A DNA stretch of 64,000 bases from Pleomorphomonas diazotrophica (GTDB lineage: Bacteria; Pseudomonadota; Alphaproteobacteria; Rhizobiales; Pleomorphomonadaceae): contig NZ_PJNW01000004.1 in the NCBI RefSeq assembly GCF_002844595.1, positions 1 to 64,000 on the forward strand, in the 5' to 3' direction. Below the pieces are notes generated by a model that was given only the letters and a program-made list of their open reading frames with translations, had not been told where the DNA came from and searched no databases. Position 1 is the first letter of the stretch; every line of letters starts with the position of its first letter. Position numbers and translations under genes: made by a program. Positions 46,088 to 54,326 of this stretch are shown one piece after another.

Positions 46088-46181
46088 TGGCGGCAGCGGC
46101 CAACATGTTGCCTCACATGGCTTGGTCGGTGGCGGCTTTTGGTCTAGTGCTTGCTCCGACCCCAGCGAGGAGACCGCTCCC

Positions 46182-46946
46182 ATGGCCGACTGGTCGCCCG
46201 ACACCTACCTGAAGTTCGAGGACGAACGGACGCGGCCGGCCCGCGATCTCGTCAATGCGGTGCCGCTCGCCAATCCGGCCTTCGTGGTGGACATCGGCTG
46301 CGGGCCGGGCAACTCCACCGAACTCCTGGTGGAGTGCTTTCCGGCAGCGCGGCACCTGGGAATCGACACGTCGCCGGCCATGCTCGACAAGGCGCGGGCG
46401 CGGCTGCCGGACGTGGAGTTCCGCCTGGCCGACGCCGCCGGCTTCAGGCCGGACACGCCGCCTGACCTGATGTTCGCCAACGCCGTGTTCCAGTGGCTGC
46501 CGGGTCATATCGATCTGTTCGTCCGGCTGTTGGGCCAGCTCTCGCCCGGCGGCGTACTCGCCGTACAGATGCCCGACAATGTCGCCGAGCCCTCGCATGC
46601 CCTGATGGCCGAGGTGGCCGCCGCAGGGCGCTGGGCCGACAAGCTGAGGAACGCGGCACGGGCGCCGCTGCCACCGGTTCGCGCCTATTACGAGGCGTTG
46701 AAGCCGCACTGCCGCCGGCTCGACATCTGGCACAGCATCTACAACCACCCGCTCACCGATGCGGCGGCGGTGGTGGAATGGGTGCGCTCCACCGGCCTCA
46801 AGCCCTTCCTCGATCCACTCGATGAGGCTGAGGTGGCCGACTTCCTTGCCGCCTACACCGAGAGAGTGGCCGAGGCCTATCCGCCGCTCAAGGGCGGCGG
46901 CGTGCTCCTGAGATTTCCGAGACTGTTCATCGTTGCGACGAGGTAG
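46182..46946 (+). CDS. tam: Trans-aconitate 2-methyltransferase
   Basis: 254 aa AdoMet-dependent class I methyltransferase. Motif I VVDIGCGPGNSTELL at ~36-50, GIDTSPAMLDKAR, NAVFQWLPGH and QMPDNVAEPSH are characteristic of Tam, which methylates the trans-aconitate formed from cis-aconitate. ATG 46182 with GAGGAG upstream. A small gene follows after 3 bases. Confidence 0.88.
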   Translation: MADWSPDTYLKFEDERTRPARDLVNAVPLANPAFVVDIGCGPGNSTELLVECFPAARHLGIDTSPAMLDKARARLPDVEFRLADAAGFRPDTPPDLMFANAVFQWLPGHIDLFVRLLGQLSPGGVLAVQMPDNVAEPSHALMAEVAAAGRWADKLRNAARAPLPPVRAYYEALKPHCRRLDIWHSIYNHPLTDAAAVVEWVRSTGLKPFLDPLDEAEVADFLAAYTERVAEAYPPLKGGGVLLRFPRLFIVATR

Positions 46947-46949
46947 ACC

Positions 46950-47234
46950 ATGGCCGACACCGTTACCCTCACCATCAGCCGCGACGAGGCCATCGTGCTG
47001 CACGAGTGGCTGGCCCGCGTCGTCGACGACGAGAATGCCGAGGGCATCGAGGAGACGCTGGAGGACGACGCCGAGGTCTGGGCGCTCGACGCCGTGCTGA
47101 TCCTGCTGGAGCAGGCGCTCGACGAGCCGCTCAGCGAGAATTTCGAGAAGATCCTGAAGGGCGCCCGCAAGCGTCTCAAGGATGCCAACGGCCCCTGGCC
47201 GTGGGATGCCGGCGGCGAAGAACAGGCGCCGTAA
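46950..47234 (+). CDS. Hypothetical acidic protein
   Basis: 94 aa, strongly acidic (VVDDENAEGIEETLEDDAEV) with a helical core. Starts 3 bases after tam, so translationally linked. No recognised domain. Confidence 0.65.
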   Translation: MADTVTLTISRDEAIVLHEWLARVVDDENAEGIEETLEDDAEVWALDAVLILLEQALDEPLSENFEKILKGARKRLKDANGPWPWDAGGEEQAP

Positions 47235-47253
47235 GCGCCTGTTGCGGCGCGCC

Positions 47254-47724
47254 TCAGGGCCAGGGATAGCCGGCCGTGGCGATCCCCTGCTCGGCGAGCG
47301 AGGCGGCGAGTTCGCGGCGCAGGGCGACGACATCCTTGACCGGAACGGCGCGCAGCCGGTCGACCTCCGCCTTGTCGAAGGGGCGGTAGTCCTCGGGCAG
47401 CGACGGGCCGCCGAAGGTCGTCATCACATAGTTCATGACCTCGGCGATCTCGGCGTTGCTGAGACCCCCGTTCACCACGCCGGGCACGTGCATCACATAG
47501 GTTCGGCCCGCTTCATCGCGGCTGAACGCCCCGACGTAGTTGCGGAAATCGGGGATGCCGCCCTTTTCGCTGCCTGCCCCGTCCATGCCGTGGCAACCGA
47601 CGCAGCGCAGGATGAAGTTGGTTCGCGGCTGGCGGTGCGGCGTTTCCGCGATGGCGACGCTGCCGGCTATGAGACCGGCGACCAGCGCGACGCCCACGAG
47701 GACCGGGGCAGAACCGGAAGTCAT
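47254..47724 (-). CDS. Monohaem cytochrome c (amine dehydrogenase cluster)
   Basis: 156 aa, Sec signal ending near VAIAE. One haem site CVGCH at ~41-45 and likely axial Met in the VMHVPG or later region. Last gene of the amine dehydrogenase cluster; start overlaps the previous stop (ATGA). Probably carries electrons or takes part in cofactor maturation. Confidence 0.8.
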   Translation of the reverse strand: MTSGSAPVLVGVALVAGLIAGSVAIAETPHRQPRTNFILRCVGCHGMDGAGSEKGGIPDFRNYVGAFSRDEAGRTYVMHVPGVVNGGLSNAEIAEVMNYVMTTFGGPSLPEDYRPFDKAEVDRLRAVPVKDVVALRRELAASLAEQGIATAGYPWP

Positions 47725-48161
47725 GGTGTCCCTCCCTTGCGCAGGGCGATCAGCGCCTTGTGGCCGAGCGGCGCGGCCCGGGCGGCAGAGATCAAGTCGG
47801 GCGTGACCGAGAGCTTGGTGCCGGCGAGATCCTGGAGCACGTGGTTGGCGGCGGCCAGCAGCTCCTCGTCGGTGAGATGCGCCTGGCTCGGCATGGCCAG
47901 GCCATAGTAGCCCTGACCGCCGGCGGTGATGGTGCCGGTGAGGCCGCCGATCATGACGTTGGCGACGTAATCCGGAGCCTTGTCGCCGAGCCGCTGCCAG
48001 AGAGCGGGGTCGACCAGCGGCGGCGCCAGACCGGGCGTTCCGGTTCCGCCCGATTGATGGCAGGCGGCGCAGACGCTTTCGAATACCGCCGTTCCGTCGG
48101 CGGCCGAGGCGGGAACGGCCGCCGCGAAAAACGCGGCGGCAAGACACATGCTGCGGATCAT
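47721..48161 (-). CDS. Monohaem cytochrome c (amine dehydrogenase cluster)
   Basis: 146 aa. Signal peptide (MCLAAAFFAAAVPASAAD), haem motif CAACH at ~33-37 and Met ligand candidate in LAMPSQ. Resembles class I cytochromes of alcohol/amine dehydrogenases. Overlaps both neighbours by ATGA. Could be the electron acceptor of the amine dehydrogenase in place of amicyanin or azurin; inferred from context. Confidence 0.82.
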   Translation of the reverse strand: MIRSMCLAAAFFAAAVPASAADGTAVFESVCAACHQSGGTGTPGLAPPLVDPALWQRLGDKAPDYVANVMIGGLTGTITAGGQGYYGLAMPSQAHLTDEELLAAANHVLQDLAGTKLSVTPDLISAARAAPLGHKALIALRKGGTP

Positions 48162-48712
48162 TCGGCCAGTCCCACCAGCACGGCGACGGTGCAATGATAG
48201 CCCACCGACGCATTGGCCATGCACCAGTTGATGTCGTTGTGCAGGCCCATGCGGTAGCCGGGGCGCTCACCCTGGTTGGTGTTGCAGAAGGGCGCGTTGT
48301 CGCATTCGCTGCGGCCGCAGCAGTCGTTGTAGGACACCAGATAGTCCTTGCCGTCGACCGGGTTCTTGCAGGTGCCGACCCAGGACACCTTGGAGGCCTC
48401 CGACCCCGGCGGACATTGCGTCAGCGTGCCGCCGCAGGAGTTGCAGAGGTTTCCGTCGAGGGCGCAATAGCGCCAGTACTCGCAGGAAAACTCGTCCGAC
48501 TCCGCCGCGTTGGCCGGCAGTACGCCGAAGGTCCGGTCGAAGGGGAGGACCGGCAGCAGGGCGCCGCCGACGATCACGGCACCCGTCCGGGCAAGGAAGG
48601 AACGGCGGCCGGTGCTGAGCGCCATGCGGCGGGCGCTGCCCTCGGCCATCTTGTCCATCCAGCCGGTCAGTTTGTCGATGAGGTTGAACACGTCAGGCTC
48701 CTTTCGGTTCAT
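48158..48712 (-). CDS. aauA: Quinohaem-free amine dehydrogenase light chain (TTQ)
   Basis: 184 aa precursor. Tat signal TGRRSFLARTGAVIVGG at ~35-51, mature part from ~71. Trp111 (SWVGTC) and Trp163 (NWCMAN) correspond to the pair that becomes tryptophan tryptophylquinone; Asp130 (SYNDCCG) matches the catalytic Asp. Twelve mature Cys would form six disulfides. From memory, ERPGYxxxLHNDxNWCMAN and SVLVGLA-type ends are closer to aralkylamine (aromatic amine) dehydrogenase than to methylamine dehydrogenase, hence aauA; mauA is the alternative. Confidence 0.85.
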   Translation of the reverse strand: MNRKEPDVFNLIDKLTGWMDKMAEGSARRMALSTGRRSFLARTGAVIVGGALLPVLPFDRTFGVLPANAAESDEFSCEYWRYCALDGNLCNSCGGTLTQCPPGSEASKVSWVGTCKNPVDGKDYLVSYNDCCGRSECDNAPFCNTNQGERPGYRMGLHNDINWCMANASVGYHCTVAVLVGLAE

Positions 48713-49305
48713 CCGCGAAGGGCGGCGGGCTGGTCGAGGTAGGACTGGATCGACGACACGCCGAGCTCATGGGCGTTGAACAGACTTTCCAGCTGTTCGC
48801 GGCTGTTGATCAGGCCCTTGGAGCGGATCACGCCGTCGGGGCCGATCAGCACGGCGAACGGCAGGCGGGAGACGCGATAGGCGAGGCCGAGCTCGGTGGA
48901 GTTGACGAAGGCGAAGTCCTTGAGATCGGCGCTGGCGATGAAGCGGCGCAGCTTGGCTTCCTCACTGTCGGAGGCCAGCACCACGTCGATCGCCGTTTCC
49001 GACTGGCGCACCGATTTCAGCATCGGCAGCAGCTTCTTGCAGATCGGGCAGGTCGACGACAGGAAGAAGACCAGCGTGGCCTTGCCCTGGCGCGGGCCGA
49101 TGGACACCTGACCGCCGTTGAGGCTCGGCAGCTGGAACAATGGCGAGGCCTGGCCGACCTGCGGGCCGGAGTCGTTGACCAGCGCGCCCATGGGGGCGAT
49201 GCGCTCGAACAGGACGCCGACCTGGCGAGCGAGGGCGAAGAGCGCGACGATCAGGGCGACGACCACCACCCAGAGAAGCGCGACGGCGAAGATGAGAGCG
49301 TTCAT
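48709..49305 (-). CDS. aauD: Amine dehydrogenase accessory protein (thioredoxin-like)
   Basis: 198 aa MauD-like. N-terminal TM anchor (ALIFAVALLWVVVVALIVAL), periplasmic thioredoxin fold with CPIC at 86-89. Needed in related systems for correct disulfides of the Cys-rich light chain. Overlaps the light-chain gene. Order B-E-D-A is conserved in mau and aau clusters. Confidence 0.88.
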   Translation of the reverse strand: MNALIFAVALLWVVVVALIVALFALARQVGVLFERIAPMGALVNDSGPQVGQASPLFQLPSLNGGQVSIGPRQGKATLVFFLSSTCPICKKLLPMLKSVRQSETAIDVVLASDSEEAKLRRFIASADLKDFAFVNSTELGLAYRVSRLPFAVLIGPDGVIRSKGLINSREQLESLFNAHELGVSSIQSYLDQPAALRG

Positions 49306-49321
49306 GCGGTTCGTGTCCTTA

Positions 49322-49855
49322 TCAGTGCCGGGTCTTGAGGTGGGAGGCGTTGGCGATCATCTGCTCGACCAGCAGGAAGCCGATGAACAGCGTGGCGCCG
49401 CCGGCGATTACCGTGAAGGCTTCCGCCGCGCCGAGGCCGTTGCCGGGGGCGACGAGGCCGAGAAGCGCCATCGCCATGAGTGCGCCGTTGCGCATGAGGG
49501 TCGCCCCGTTGATCGGCTGAACCGGTCCGCCGCAGCCGCATTCGACGTAACTGCGGCCACGCCGGATGTTGATCGCCATGGCGCCGGCGTAGACCGCCAG
49601 CAGGGCGGCCCCGATGAGAAGCCCGAATGGGCGGGTCATCGGTGCGACGAGGGCGGCGACAATGGTGGTTTCGAGAAGCGCCAGCGCCACCGCGATCGAC
49701 TTCGACCAGGCGCGGGGCGCCAGCTGGTAGTCCTCGACGAAGCCGGAGAAGGCCGTGAGGTCGAACAGCTTGTGCAGGCTGGCGCGGGCGTAGAGGATCG
49801 CCGTGAAGGCGGTGGCCACGCCGGCCACGAGGGAGGGCCAGGAGCTTTCCATCAT
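49322..49855 (-). CDS. aauE: Amine dehydrogenase accessory membrane protein
   Basis: 177 aa MauE-like integral membrane protein with about four TM helices, conserved YVECGCGGP motif and DoxX-like HKLFD near the N-terminus. Thought to act with MauD in light-chain maturation. ATG 49855 overlaps the stop of the heavy chain (ATGA). Confidence 0.88.
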   Translation of the reverse strand: MMESSWPSLVAGVATAFTAILYARASLHKLFDLTAFSGFVEDYQLAPRAWSKSIAVALALLETTIVAALVAPMTRPFGLLIGAALLAVYAGAMAINIRRGRSYVECGCGGPVQPINGATLMRNGALMAMALLGLVAPGNGLGAAEAFTVIAGGATLFIGFLLVEQMIANASHLKTRH

Positions 49856-50991
49856 TCCACCAGATCGAGCGTGAGGGGGAAGCCGGTGAGGGCGGTCTCG
49901 CCGGCCGACTTCAGGGCATAGCCGGCCGCCGGATCGGTCTCGAAGCGAAAGAGCTTGCCCACCTCGGTCGAACCGAACACCAGTGGCGTGTCGGACTTCG
50001 ACGCCACCAGGGAGGCGACGTCCTCCACCTTGGAGCGGGACAGGACCTTCTTGGCCTTGAGATCGTAGGCCCAGATTTCCTTTGCCACGAACTTGTGGCT
50101 GCCGTCCTTGGCATCCGGATGCATCTGGATGAACAAGACGCCGGCCTTGGGGGCGATGCTCATCAGCTGGTAGCCGCCCGGCGCCCAGCCGCCCTCCACG
50201 CCGGCGGTCAGCTCGGTCGTCTCGAGCTTGGCGACCGTCTTGCCGCTCGGGTCGAGCTTGTAGAGCACGCCCTTGTAGGACACGAAGTAGAGGGCGCCGT
50301 CGTAGCTTTCGTCCTCGATGAAGATGGGGTCGGCGTCGGGATCGAAGATCGGCGCCGAGGCTTCCGCCGAGGCGGTCTTGCCATCGGCGGACACCGTCAC
50401 GGTCGAGAAGGTGCCGTCGCCGCAGATGGTGGCAAAGCCGCTCTTGCCCGGCAGCGGATAGATCCCCCAGCAACCCGGCGTCGGGACTTCCTGCAAGGTG
50501 GCGCCGGTGGCCGCGTCGGCGACCGTCACCGACGAGGCGGGCGTCGCGTTCTGGACGAAGATCAGCTTGCCGTCGGTCGACAGGCGCAGCAGGGCCGAGT
50601 AGCCGAGGGCCATGGCCGCTTTGGGCGGCAGGATGGCTTCGCCCTTCACCGTGAGCTTGTCGATGTCGAAGGTTTGCAGAACCTGCTCGTTCGGGCCGTA
50701 GACGATGCGCTTCAGAAAGGACGACTGCGCCCAGGCCGTCTTGCCGTCGGGTGCCACCAGCATCTGCCCCATGGCCCCCGTCGACATCAGGCCCTTCAGT
50801 TTGAGACTGTCCTGGGCGAAGACGGCGATCGAGCCGGCTCCCTTCCATTCCTCCTGGTAGACGAAGACGTTCGGGCCGGGATCAATCGCCTCCTTCACCG
50901 ACACCTGTTCCGGCGTGAAGGCGTCTTCGGCGAGGGCGGCCGGCGCGGCGACGAGGAATGCGCCAAAAGCGACATGCGTCAGTTTCAACAC
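49852..50991 (-). CDS. aauB: Amine dehydrogenase heavy chain (beta-propeller)
   Basis: 379 aa. Sec signal to ~21 (APAALAED), then a seven-bladed propeller of the amine dehydrogenase type. Blocks LSTDGKLIFVQNATPAS, GCWGIYPLPGKSGFATICGDG, DPIFIEDESYDGALYFVSYKG, GWAPGGYQLMSI and QMHPDAKDGSHKFVAKEIW resemble aralkylamine dehydrogenase heavy chain more than MauB. Binds the light chain in a periplasmic heterotetramer oxidising primary amines to aldehydes. First gene of the operon. Confidence 0.86.
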   Translation of the reverse strand: MLKLTHVAFGAFLVAAPAALAEDAFTPEQVSVKEAIDPGPNVFVYQEEWKGAGSIAVFAQDSLKLKGLMSTGAMGQMLVAPDGKTAWAQSSFLKRIVYGPNEQVLQTFDIDKLTVKGEAILPPKAAMALGYSALLRLSTDGKLIFVQNATPASSVTVADAATGATLQEVPTPGCWGIYPLPGKSGFATICGDGTFSTVTVSADGKTASAEASAPIFDPDADPIFIEDESYDGALYFVSYKGVLYKLDPSGKTVAKLETTELTAGVEGGWAPGGYQLMSIAPKAGVLFIQMHPDAKDGSHKFVAKEIWAYDLKAKKVLSRSKVEDVASLVASKSDTPLVFGSTEVGKLFRFETDPAAGYALKSAGETALTGFPLTLDLVE

Positions 50992-51140
50992 GGCAGGTCT
51001 CCATAGTGGGTTTACCTGACCGTAAAACTGACTAGGCCGCCCACGCTATCCAGTTTCAAAACGCCAAATGCCTAGAAAATGGCCATGCCTTAGGAGCGTT
51101 CACATGTCAGTTTAGCCGATGTCCTTTCGCGGAGGGCAAC
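50992..51140. promoter_or_regulatory. Divergent aau/AraC control region with repeated half-sites
   Basis: Contains TAAAACTGAC (51023-51032), its inverse-type GTCAGTTTAG (51106-51115) and a partial CAGTTT (51051-51056). A similar GTCAGTTTCAA lies at 50978-50988, in the heavy-chain start. Spaced AAACTG(A/G)C half-sites fit AraC-type binding. Confidence 0.5.
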
Positions 51141-52097
51141 ATGGCAGGCGGGCGCCACGAACTCATTCAGCGGCAGTTTTCCGACGGCTCCGAACAGGAA
51201 GCGGCGCTGGATGGCTGGACGCAACGCTATGCGCAGATGGGCCCCGGGGCCTATCATGGAGAGGTGCGCCGACTGAGCCTCGGCGGCGTCAAGGTGACGC
51301 GCGAAACCATCAATGTCGCGGTGGAGCAGCGCACCTCGCCGCCCGTCGGTCGCTCCGTCTTCCTCCAGTCGCTCAGGCAGACGGCGGCATGGCGGATGAA
51401 CGCGGAGGCGATCACGCCGGAGAGCTCCTGCTTTCTAGCCGGCGGCGAGGAGTTTCACGCCGCCATGCCGGCCGGCTGCGACGTGGTTTTCGTGGAGTAT
51501 GACGATCCGCACCAGCAGGCAGAGGGGGCCGGCGTCTGGCCCGTCAGCCCGGTTTCGACGGGCCTGGAGACCTATGCCATCGCCAGCTGGCTGCTGTCGC
51601 TCTTGATGGCCTTTCCCGAGGCGGGTGCCGGCATGAGCGAAATGGCATCTTTCCTGCCGGCCATGATCACCGATCGACTGTCCTACCTACGCGGCCTGAA
51701 GCGCGGGCCGCGACAACACGCCTCGCCCTCGCAGACGGACTGGGCGGTCTTCCGCCTGGTTCGCGATCACTTCGACGGCGCGGGGCGCGACCCGCTGTCG
51801 GTCGCCGAGGTCTGCCGCCAGATCGACCTGCCCGAGCAGGTCGTGCGTCAGGCCTTCATCAACACCGTGGGGCGAGGTCCCGGAAGCTGGATGCGCGACC
51901 AGCGGCTCAACGGGGCCCGGCGCGACCTCCTCAATCGCGACAACAGGGCTTCGGTGTCCGAAATCGCCGTGCGCTGGGGCTTCTGGCACCTCGGTCGCTT
52001 CTCGCACTACTACGCCGACCTGTTCGGCGAGCTGCCGTCGCAAACCGGGATGCGTGCCGGTTCCGATCGTCCCCGGCGACCAGACATCCATATCTAG
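51141..52097 (+). CDS. AraC-family regulator of the amine dehydrogenase cluster
   Basis: 318 aa. N-terminal AraC-binding-like domain, C-terminal double HTH at ~220-300 (PLSVAEVCRQIDLPEQVVRQAF and SVSEIAVRWGFWHLGRFSHYYADLFGE). Divergent from aauB with shared control region, so likely its amine-responsive activator, replacing the LysR-type MauR of methylotrophs. GGAGGG upstream of the ATG. Confidence 0.88.
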   Translation: MAGGRHELIQRQFSDGSEQEAALDGWTQRYAQMGPGAYHGEVRRLSLGGVKVTRETINVAVEQRTSPPVGRSVFLQSLRQTAAWRMNAEAITPESSCFLAGGEEFHAAMPAGCDVVFVEYDDPHQQAEGAGVWPVSPVSTGLETYAIASWLLSLLMAFPEAGAGMSEMASFLPAMITDRLSYLRGLKRGPRQHASPSQTDWAVFRLVRDHFDGAGRDPLSVAEVCRQIDLPEQVVRQAFINTVGRGPGSWMRDQRLNGARRDLLNRDNRASVSEIAVRWGFWHLGRFSHYYADLFGELPSQTGMRAGSDRPRRPDIHI

Positions 52098-52361
52098 GTC
52101 GACCCGAAACCTCAGGTGGCGAACGACCGTTGCCGGAAAACCTCAGCCTCCGGTTCATTCGCTACAGTAATGTTCCGATAAGTCTTTCCACTCATGCGCG
52201 GTTGCCCTCGGGTCGCCATGATGCCGGCCGTCCGCCTCGGCCGTCTTGCCGGGTGGCGGGCCATGCCGGGCGCCGTCCGGCTTTGTCGTCGCGCGTGTCC
52301 CAGGCTCCACGATGGGCTGGAACATGCGCTTGCCGATCTGGTTGGGTGCGTGGAGGGCGTC

Positions 52362-53051
52362 ATGACACCGACGGTTCTGATCACAGGCGCCGGCCGCGGC
52401 ATCGGCCTCGAACTCGTCCGGGTCTATCACGAGCGTGGCGCGCGCGTTCTCGCCGTCCACCGCCCCGGTCTGGTCGTGCCGGAGGCGCTGTTGGCGATGC
52501 AGGCGGCGCACCCGGATCGCATGCGGCTGATCCCCCTCGATGTCCGGGCGACCAGCGTCGTCGTCAACCTGGCGGCGCGGCTCTCGGAGCGGATCGACAT
52601 CCTGATCAACACCACGGGCATGCTGATGGGCACCGGCTATGCGCCGGGCGGCAACATGGTGGGCGGCGGCATCCGCTCCACCCTGCAGGTCAACGCCACC
52701 GGGCCGTTGTTCGTGGCGCAGGCGGCGCTGTCCAACATGACACGCGGCGGCAAGATCGCCACCATCCTGCCGATCGGCGACGTGCACAGCCTCGACCTCC
52801 TCGACAACGATGCCCGGCAGGCGGCCAAGGCGGCGGTGGTGAGGGTGATGCAGTCGCTCGCATCGGACATCAAGCCGGCCGGCGTGGCGGTGGCGCTGAT
52901 CCATCCGGGCGCGGTCGGCCCGACTGAGGATGGTGGCGTGGCGCCGCTCAGCCTCACTGACAGCGCCCATGGCATCGCCAAGGTGATCGACGAACTGACG
53001 CTCGAAACCTCCGGCCGCTTCTTCCGCTTCGACGGCTCGGCCGAGCGCTGA
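52362..53051 (+). CDS. SDR-fold protein lacking catalytic Tyr
   Basis: 229 aa. Cofactor motif TGAGRGIGLEL at ~8-18; NNAG is replaced by NTTG, and in the expected YxxxK position the sequence is RQAAK, so the catalytic tyrosine is missing. Likely a non-enzymatic or altered SDR. ATG 52362 has GGAGGG 5 bases upstream; the long upstream frame has no support. Confidence 0.75.
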   Translation: MTPTVLITGAGRGIGLELVRVYHERGARVLAVHRPGLVVPEALLAMQAAHPDRMRLIPLDVRATSVVVNLAARLSERIDILINTTGMLMGTGYAPGGNMVGGGIRSTLQVNATGPLFVAQAALSNMTRGGKIATILPIGDVHSLDLLDNDARQAAKAAVVRVMQSLASDIKPAGVAVALIHPGAVGPTEDGGVAPLSLTDSAHGIAKVIDELTLETSGRFFRFDGSAER

Positions 53052-53152
53052 GCCGCCCTCGGCACTTCGGTAAAATTCTACGCATTTCGTGAAAGCGATA
53101 TCCATTTGTGGAGGCTAACTTAGCGGTTACGCTTTCTGTGGGTGGTGCCGGA

Positions 53153-54235
53153 ATGCTCGAAACGAATCTGGTCGACTTCAAGAGTCTTGCGCTCGATCCT
53201 TCGCCCGATCGCAAGAATGAGTTGCTCAAGGGTGTGTCCTCGCTGTTCGCCTTCACGTCCGAACGCTGCACGCTCGAGCAGATCGAAATCTATGACGACG
53301 TCATCACCCGCCTGTCCGAGATGGTGGAGACCGAGGCGCGCATCTTTGCCGCCGAGAAGATCGCCCCCTTGCGGCGTGCGCCCGAGCGGGCCGTCCGCAA
53401 GTTCGCCAGGGATGACGAGGCTGCCGTCGCCTCGCCGGTGCTGAAGCAGTCGCCGGTGCTCAACGACCATGACCTTGTGGCCATCGCCGAGGAGAAGGGC
53501 CCCGATCACCTCAAGGCCATCGCCCAGCGGTCGGTGCTGAGCGAGCGGGTCGTCGATATCGTGGTGAGCCGCGGCGACGTCGAAGTTCGCCGCCTCGTCG
53601 CCGGCAACTATGGCGCCCGCCTCAGTGAAATCGCGCTCGCCTGCATCGTGCAGCAGGCGCTCAGCGACTCGCGCACCGCCGAAATCCTGGGTCGCCGCCC
53701 CGATACGCCGGACGCCATCATCTCGCAGGTGATCGGCAAGGCGGTCGATCAGGTGCGCTCGACGGTGATGGGCGAGGCCAGCGACGACCTCGAAGCCAAT
53801 CTCGCCGAAGCGGCCCGCCTAGCCGAGGCGCGGCTCTCCAACTCCTACTGGCTCGGCCTCTATGACTTCGAGTCGGCATGGGAGCGCATCTGCCAGCAGG
53901 GCGGACGCCGGATCGTCTCCGAGGAGCTGCTCTGCCAGTATGCCGTCGAGGACCGTTTCGCCGACGTGGTGGCCGCCTTTGCGCTGCTCACCGACCTCGA
54001 CATCGAGGAGGCCAAGCACTGGCTGGTGCGGGTCGATACCGAACCCTTCGTGGTGATGGCGCGGGCGCTCGGCCTTCGCTTCGCCACCGTGCAGGAAATG
54101 CTGAAGTGCGGCCCGTGGAAGCACCGGCTCGACAACTGGCAGCGCAACGACGCGCTCACCCAGTTCCAGCAGATCGATCCGCGCGTCGCCCGTGCCCGCG
54201 TCACCGCCTCGCGCGGCCTGCGCAGCATCGGCTGA
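53153..54235 (+). CDS. DUF2336-domain protein
   Basis: 360 aa soluble, all-helical HEAT-like repeats. Pattern SSLFAFTSERCTLEQIEIYDDV, then EKIAPLRRAPERAVRKFA and VLSERVVDIVVSRGDVEVRRLVAGN matches DUF2336, an alphaproteobacterial family of unknown function, sometimes linked to cell-surface or signalling loci. Start ATG 53153 is chosen; a GTG at 53108 is possible. Convergent with the next gene through a shared terminator. Confidence 0.85.
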   Translation: MLETNLVDFKSLALDPSPDRKNELLKGVSSLFAFTSERCTLEQIEIYDDVITRLSEMVETEARIFAAEKIAPLRRAPERAVRKFARDDEAAVASPVLKQSPVLNDHDLVAIAEEKGPDHLKAIAQRSVLSERVVDIVVSRGDVEVRRLVAGNYGARLSEIALACIVQQALSDSRTAEILGRRPDTPDAIISQVIGKAVDQVRSTVMGEASDDLEANLAEAARLAEARLSNSYWLGLYDFESAWERICQQGGRRIVSEELLCQYAVEDRFADVVAAFALLTDLDIEEAKHWLVRVDTEPFVVMARALGLRFATVQEMLKCGPWKHRLDNWQRNDALTQFQQIDPRVARARVTASRGLRSIG

Positions 54236-54269
54236 ACCCTCGGCGCCACCGAGACGCGACAAACGAATA

Positions 54270-54302
54270 CGGCGGCCCACCGGATGTCCGGCTGGGCCGC
54301 CG
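54270..54302. terminator. Bidirectional terminator hairpin
   Basis: CGGCGGCCCA (54270-54279) pairs with TGGGCCGCCG (54293-54302); inside, CCGG-ATGT-CCGG extends the stem. Lies between two convergent genes, with T-rich sequence after it on the plus strand. Confidence 0.7.
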
Positions 54303-54326
54303 ATGCTTTTCAGCCCTCGGTTTTTC

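Noticed and set aside
47254-48270. 338-aa fusion frame covering both cytochromes
   Set aside because: The upstream part is out of frame for the first cytochrome; two overlapping genes with proper signal peptides explain it better.
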